Part shown: positions 61,469-64,000 of the stretch, one piece after another | Layout of the letters: each line of letters starts with the position of its first letter | Position numbering within the stretch: position 1 is the stretch's first letter | DNA from: Pseudomonadota bacterium | Lineage (GTDB): Bacteria; Pseudomonadota; Alphaproteobacteria; Rhodobacterales; Rhodobacteraceae | Direction: 5' to 3' | Assembly (NCBI GenBank): GCA_038533575.1 | Contig: JBCAYL010000002.1 | Span: 186,001-250,000, forward strand | Length of the DNA: 64,000 nt | Notes under the pieces: model-generated | The model's input: only the letters and a program-made list of their open reading frames with translations | Database searches by the model: none | What the model was told of the DNA's origin: nothing | Translations under genes and position numbers: made by a program

Positions 61469-63709
61469 TTGTTGAGCGTACTTTTTCATAAGACCCGGAG
61501 GGCGGCGCGCTTCTTTTCTCTCAGTCCGATCTCGCTTTACGCAACTTGGAGAATCTGGCGCTCGGGGGAATTTGACAGGGATTTCTATCTTGAGTGTCAC
61601 CCCACGCTGAACCAACTCTTCCGTCTGTTTCCTGAGCGCCACTACGTTGTGTTCGGAGAAGCCGCCGGTTTCCAGCCGAGCCTTGCCTTTTCGCCGAGAG
61701 CCTATCGCGAATTGAACCCGGACCTCAGCGATGTGCAGGCGCCTTTCCTGCACTACGTGCGCTACGGCAAGCGCGAGAACCGCCTGACCCGGAGCAGCCC
61801 GAACGGGGGCGCGCTGAAGGGCGAGATGTTGCCGCCTGTTCTGCGCCCGGCTCCTCTCGGGCAAAAGACTGCCCGCGTGGCCGTGGTTGTGCATATCTAC
61901 TATGCCGACCTCTGGGAGGAAATATCCGGCACCATCGAGAGGGCCGGACTGGATCACGACCTCTTCGTGACGATCACAGATCATGGAACGCTGAGCGAAG
62001 GCCTCTCGGACCGGATCAGGCATACATGGCCAGACGCCCGTGTCGTCACGATGCCCAACCACGGGCGTGATATCTTCCCGTTCGTGCATCTTCTGAATTC
62101 GGGATTGCTCGCGCCCTATGAGGCGGTCTGCAAAATCCACACAAAGCGCTCACCGCACCGGGAGGACGGCGATGTATGGCGCAGGCATCTGATCGACGGG
62201 TTGCTTCCAGCGGAAGCGGCCGCGGAACGCCTGGAGCGTTTTCTTGCAGATCCCCGCGCGGCACTCTGGGTGGCAGACGGTCAGCATTACGAGGGCAAGC
62301 ATTGGTGGGGCTCGAATTACGAGAACACGGTCGCCCTACTCGCCCGGGTCGAAATCCGCCCCGATCCGGATCGTCTCTCCTTTCCGGCGGGTTCGATGTA
62401 CTGGCTCAAGCCGCCGGTCCTCGCAATGATCCGTGGCATGCAGCTCGATCAGGATGATTTCGAGCTCGAGGCCGCGCAGGTCGATGGGACGCTGGCGCAC
62501 GCCTTCGAGCGGGCCATGGGGCACATCGTGGCCGCGGGCGATCTCAAGATCTTGCAAACGAGCGACTTGTCCGAGACGCGCACGGCCGAGCCCGCGCCGG
62601 TCGGCCCCACCTATGTCAGCGCATTTTACCTTCCGCAGTTTCACCGTATCCCTGAGAACGATGCGTGGTGGGGACAGGGATATACCGAATGGCAGGCCGC
62701 CGCTTCCGCACGGCCCCAATTCGAGCACCATGCGCAGCCGGCCTTGCCCTCGGCGCTCGGCTTCTACGATCTGTTGCAACCGAGGATTATGGCCGAGCAG
62801 GCCTCCCTTGCCCGGAAATCCGGCATCGATGCGTTTTGCGTCTACTTCTACTGTTTCGACGGCGAGACGCTGCTCGAAGGGCCGCTACGGAACCTGCTCA
62901 ACGAGCCTGAGGTCGACTTCCCGTTCTATCTCTGCTGGGCCAATGAAAGCTGGCGTCGCAACTGGGATGGACTGAGCGGCGAGGTCCTCGTGGATCAGAC
63001 CTATGCTGCGGGTTTCGAGGAAAAGCTGGTCGAGGCGGCGGTGCCTTATCTGAAGGATAGACGCTACCAGCGGCCGGACGGCTCGCGTCCGCGCTTCGTG
63101 ATCTATCGCCCCGAAGACATGCCCGACCCCGAGGCATCCGTGGCCGCCCTACGCGCGGCATGGAGGACCGTTGGCGTGGGCGAGGTGGAGCTTGGCGCAG
63201 TGCAATTCCACGTCTCGGGAGGCAGCGACGTCCCGCCAGACCTGTTCGACTTTCTCGTCGAGATGCCGCCACACGGGCTTGTGACACCCGCGGACTACCT
63301 TGTCGGGGGGCCAACGTCACAAGATCTGGATGAACCGGGTGCCATCAAACCTTCTCCCGGCTTTTCGGGGCTGATTTACGATTATGAAGCCGTGATCGCG
63401 AACTCCATCGCAGAAAACGATGAGCGCCCCGTCAATCTGATCGCGGGGGTCATGCCCTCATGGGATAACACCGCTCGCCGTGGTCGGCTGGCGCATATTG
63501 CATACGGAGCCAATCCGGTCCGCTTCGCGCGGTGGCTGTGCGAACTCAGTCGTCATCGGCTGGCTGGATCCTATCGCAGAGAGCTGATGATCAACGCGTG
63601 GAACGAATGGGGCGAGAAGGCAGCCCTCGAACCTTCTCGACAATACGACACGGCCTGGCTCGACGCGCTGCGTAGCTGGCGCGACGCCACAAAGAAAGGG
63701 GAGCCCTAA
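61469..63709 (+). CDS. RgpF (rhamnan synthesis F) / WbsX (GH99-like) surface polysaccharide protein
   Basis: 746 residues. The first 100 residues carry FDRDFYLECHP, FSPRAYRELNPDLSD and APFLHYVRYGKREN, the repeat also seen at the start of the 46477-48702 protein. Residues about 130-370 match the RgpF type (VVVHIYYADLWEEI, PNHGRDIFPFVHLL, VCKIHTKRSPHR). Residues about 380-740 match WbsX (YVSAFYLPQFHRIPENDAWW, GYTEWQ, FPFYLCWANESWRRNWDG, NAWNEWGE). This fusion is common in polysaccharide loci. The frame starts at TTG 61469 without a clear ribosome site, and an upstream ATT cannot be excluded. It is two bases ahead of the next gene. Confidence 0.85.
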   Translation: MLSVLFHKTRRAARFFSLSPISLYATWRIWRSGEFDRDFYLECHPTLNQLFRLFPERHYVVFGEAAGFQPSLAFSPRAYRELNPDLSDVQAPFLHYVRYGKRENRLTRSSPNGGALKGEMLPPVLRPAPLGQKTARVAVVVHIYYADLWEEISGTIERAGLDHDLFVTITDHGTLSEGLSDRIRHTWPDARVVTMPNHGRDIFPFVHLLNSGLLAPYEAVCKIHTKRSPHREDGDVWRRHLIDGLLPAEAAAERLERFLADPRAALWVADGQHYEGKHWWGSNYENTVALLARVEIRPDPDRLSFPAGSMYWLKPPVLAMIRGMQLDQDDFELEAAQVDGTLAHAFERAMGHIVAAGDLKILQTSDLSETRTAEPAPVGPTYVSAFYLPQFHRIPENDAWWGQGYTEWQAAASARPQFEHHAQPALPSALGFYDLLQPRIMAEQASLARKSGIDAFCVYFYCFDGETLLEGPLRNLLNEPEVDFPFYLCWANESWRRNWDGLSGEVLVDQTYAAGFEEKLVEAAVPYLKDRRYQRPDGSRPRFVIYRPEDMPDPEASVAALRAAWRTVGVGEVELGAVQFHVSGGSDVPPDLFDFLVEMPPHGLVTPADYLVGGPTSQDLDEPGAIKPSPGFSGLIYDYEAVIANSIAENDERPVNLIAGVMPSWDNTARRGRLAHIAYGANPVRFARWLCELSRHRLAGSYRRELMINAWNEWGEKAALEPSRQYDTAWLDALRSWRDATKKGEP

Positions 63710-63711
63710 CC

Positions 63712-64000
63712 TTGGCAAGGCTCGTCATACATGTTGGCACCCACAAGACAGCCACGACCACGATCCAGAAGACCTTTCACGCGAACCGGAAACTGCTCGC
63801 GAAGCACGGCATTCACTATCCGAACATGGGACGGGTGCCAGGGCACCATGGGTTGGTCACGGATTGGGTCAATCTCCCGCCGGTCTTCCATCTCCCGGAA
63901 GGCTCGGCTGCGGCTTGGCAGAGGCTTGTTCGTGAAACCGCCAAGGGCGATCAGACAGTCTTTCTGAGCAGCGAGGAATTCTCCCGGGGGCATCCCGACA
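63712..64000 (+). CDS. sulfotransferase-like protein (HKTATT type), 3' end outside window
   Basis: At least 96 residues. The frame starts at TTG 63712 with AGGGGAG upstream, two bases after the previous stop, and is still open at the right edge. LVIHVGTHKTATTTIQKTF is the PAPS loop, close to HAGMHKTGTTAIQ of the protein at 52301-53335. VFLSSEEF matches the next conserved strand (ILLSAESL there). It is the fifth sulfotransferase-like gene of the window. Confidence 0.7.
   Translation, partial: MARLVIHVGTHKTATTTIQKTFHANRKLLAKHGIHYPNMGRVPGHHGLVTDWVNLPPVFHLPEGSAAAWQRLVRETAKGDQTVFLSSEEFSRGHPD

Overview
The window is GC-rich, densely coded DNA from a Gram-negative bacterium. Three features suggest a marine alphaproteobacterium of the Roseobacter/Rhodobacteraceae type: a KpsMTE-like capsule exporter, RTX-type calcium-binding proteins, and many sulfotransferase-like and glycosyltransferase genes. 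This assignment is an inference from gene content and base composition. There is no rRNA or other marker gene. I saw no tRNA, CRISPR array, insertion sequence or phage gene.

Region 1 (1-36550) is one uninterrupted reading frame, open at the left edge, encoding at least 12,182 residues of a giant secreted or surface protein. It is almost entirely repeats. In order these are a 2.9-kb higher-order repeat (to about 8.7 kb), a tandem array of about 124-residue beta-type repeats (about 10-16 kb), an array of 'AYVG' repeats (17-21 kb), scattered copies of a 'TGDxVxY / GLxxGxTYFVI' module, Calx-beta-like domains, a 'DGFxxGQ' repeat array, and RTX calcium-binding repeats interleaved with two beta-sandwich-like domains. 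The protein ends in a metzincin-like HELGHALGYDH motif.

Region 2 (36705-44483) is a tight five-gene set on the same strand, immediately downstream. It encodes a GAF-GAF-membrane-HlyD protein, a PqqD-like/site-2-protease-like/HlyD fusion, a SapC-family protein, a SecA-like ATPase that stops inside the helical scaffold domain, and a periplasmic HlyD/RND-type adaptor. No type I ABC exporter accompanies it. My main hypothesis is that this set is a dedicated, little-described export or surface-assembly machine for the giant protein.

Region 3 (44538-54635) carries surface-glycan modification genes: two methyltransferase-like proteins and a third small methyltransferase, four sulfotransferase-like proteins, a two-domain glycosyltransferase, a GT4 glycosyltransferase, and one small Cas2-like protein of uncertain role.

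Region 4 (55104-64000) holds a beta-propeller/RTX protein whose ribosome-binding site lies in a strong hairpin, and a GT2-like protein. It also has a capsule-type ABC exporter split divergently (ATPase and KpsE-like polymerase co-subunit on the minus strand, permease on the plus strand). It ends with an RgpF/WbsX glycan-synthesis protein and a sulfotransferase-like gene cut by the right edge. Taken together, the window looks like a cell-surface island: a giant adhesin or S-layer-like protein with its own exporter, next to genes for a sulfated, capsule-type polysaccharide.
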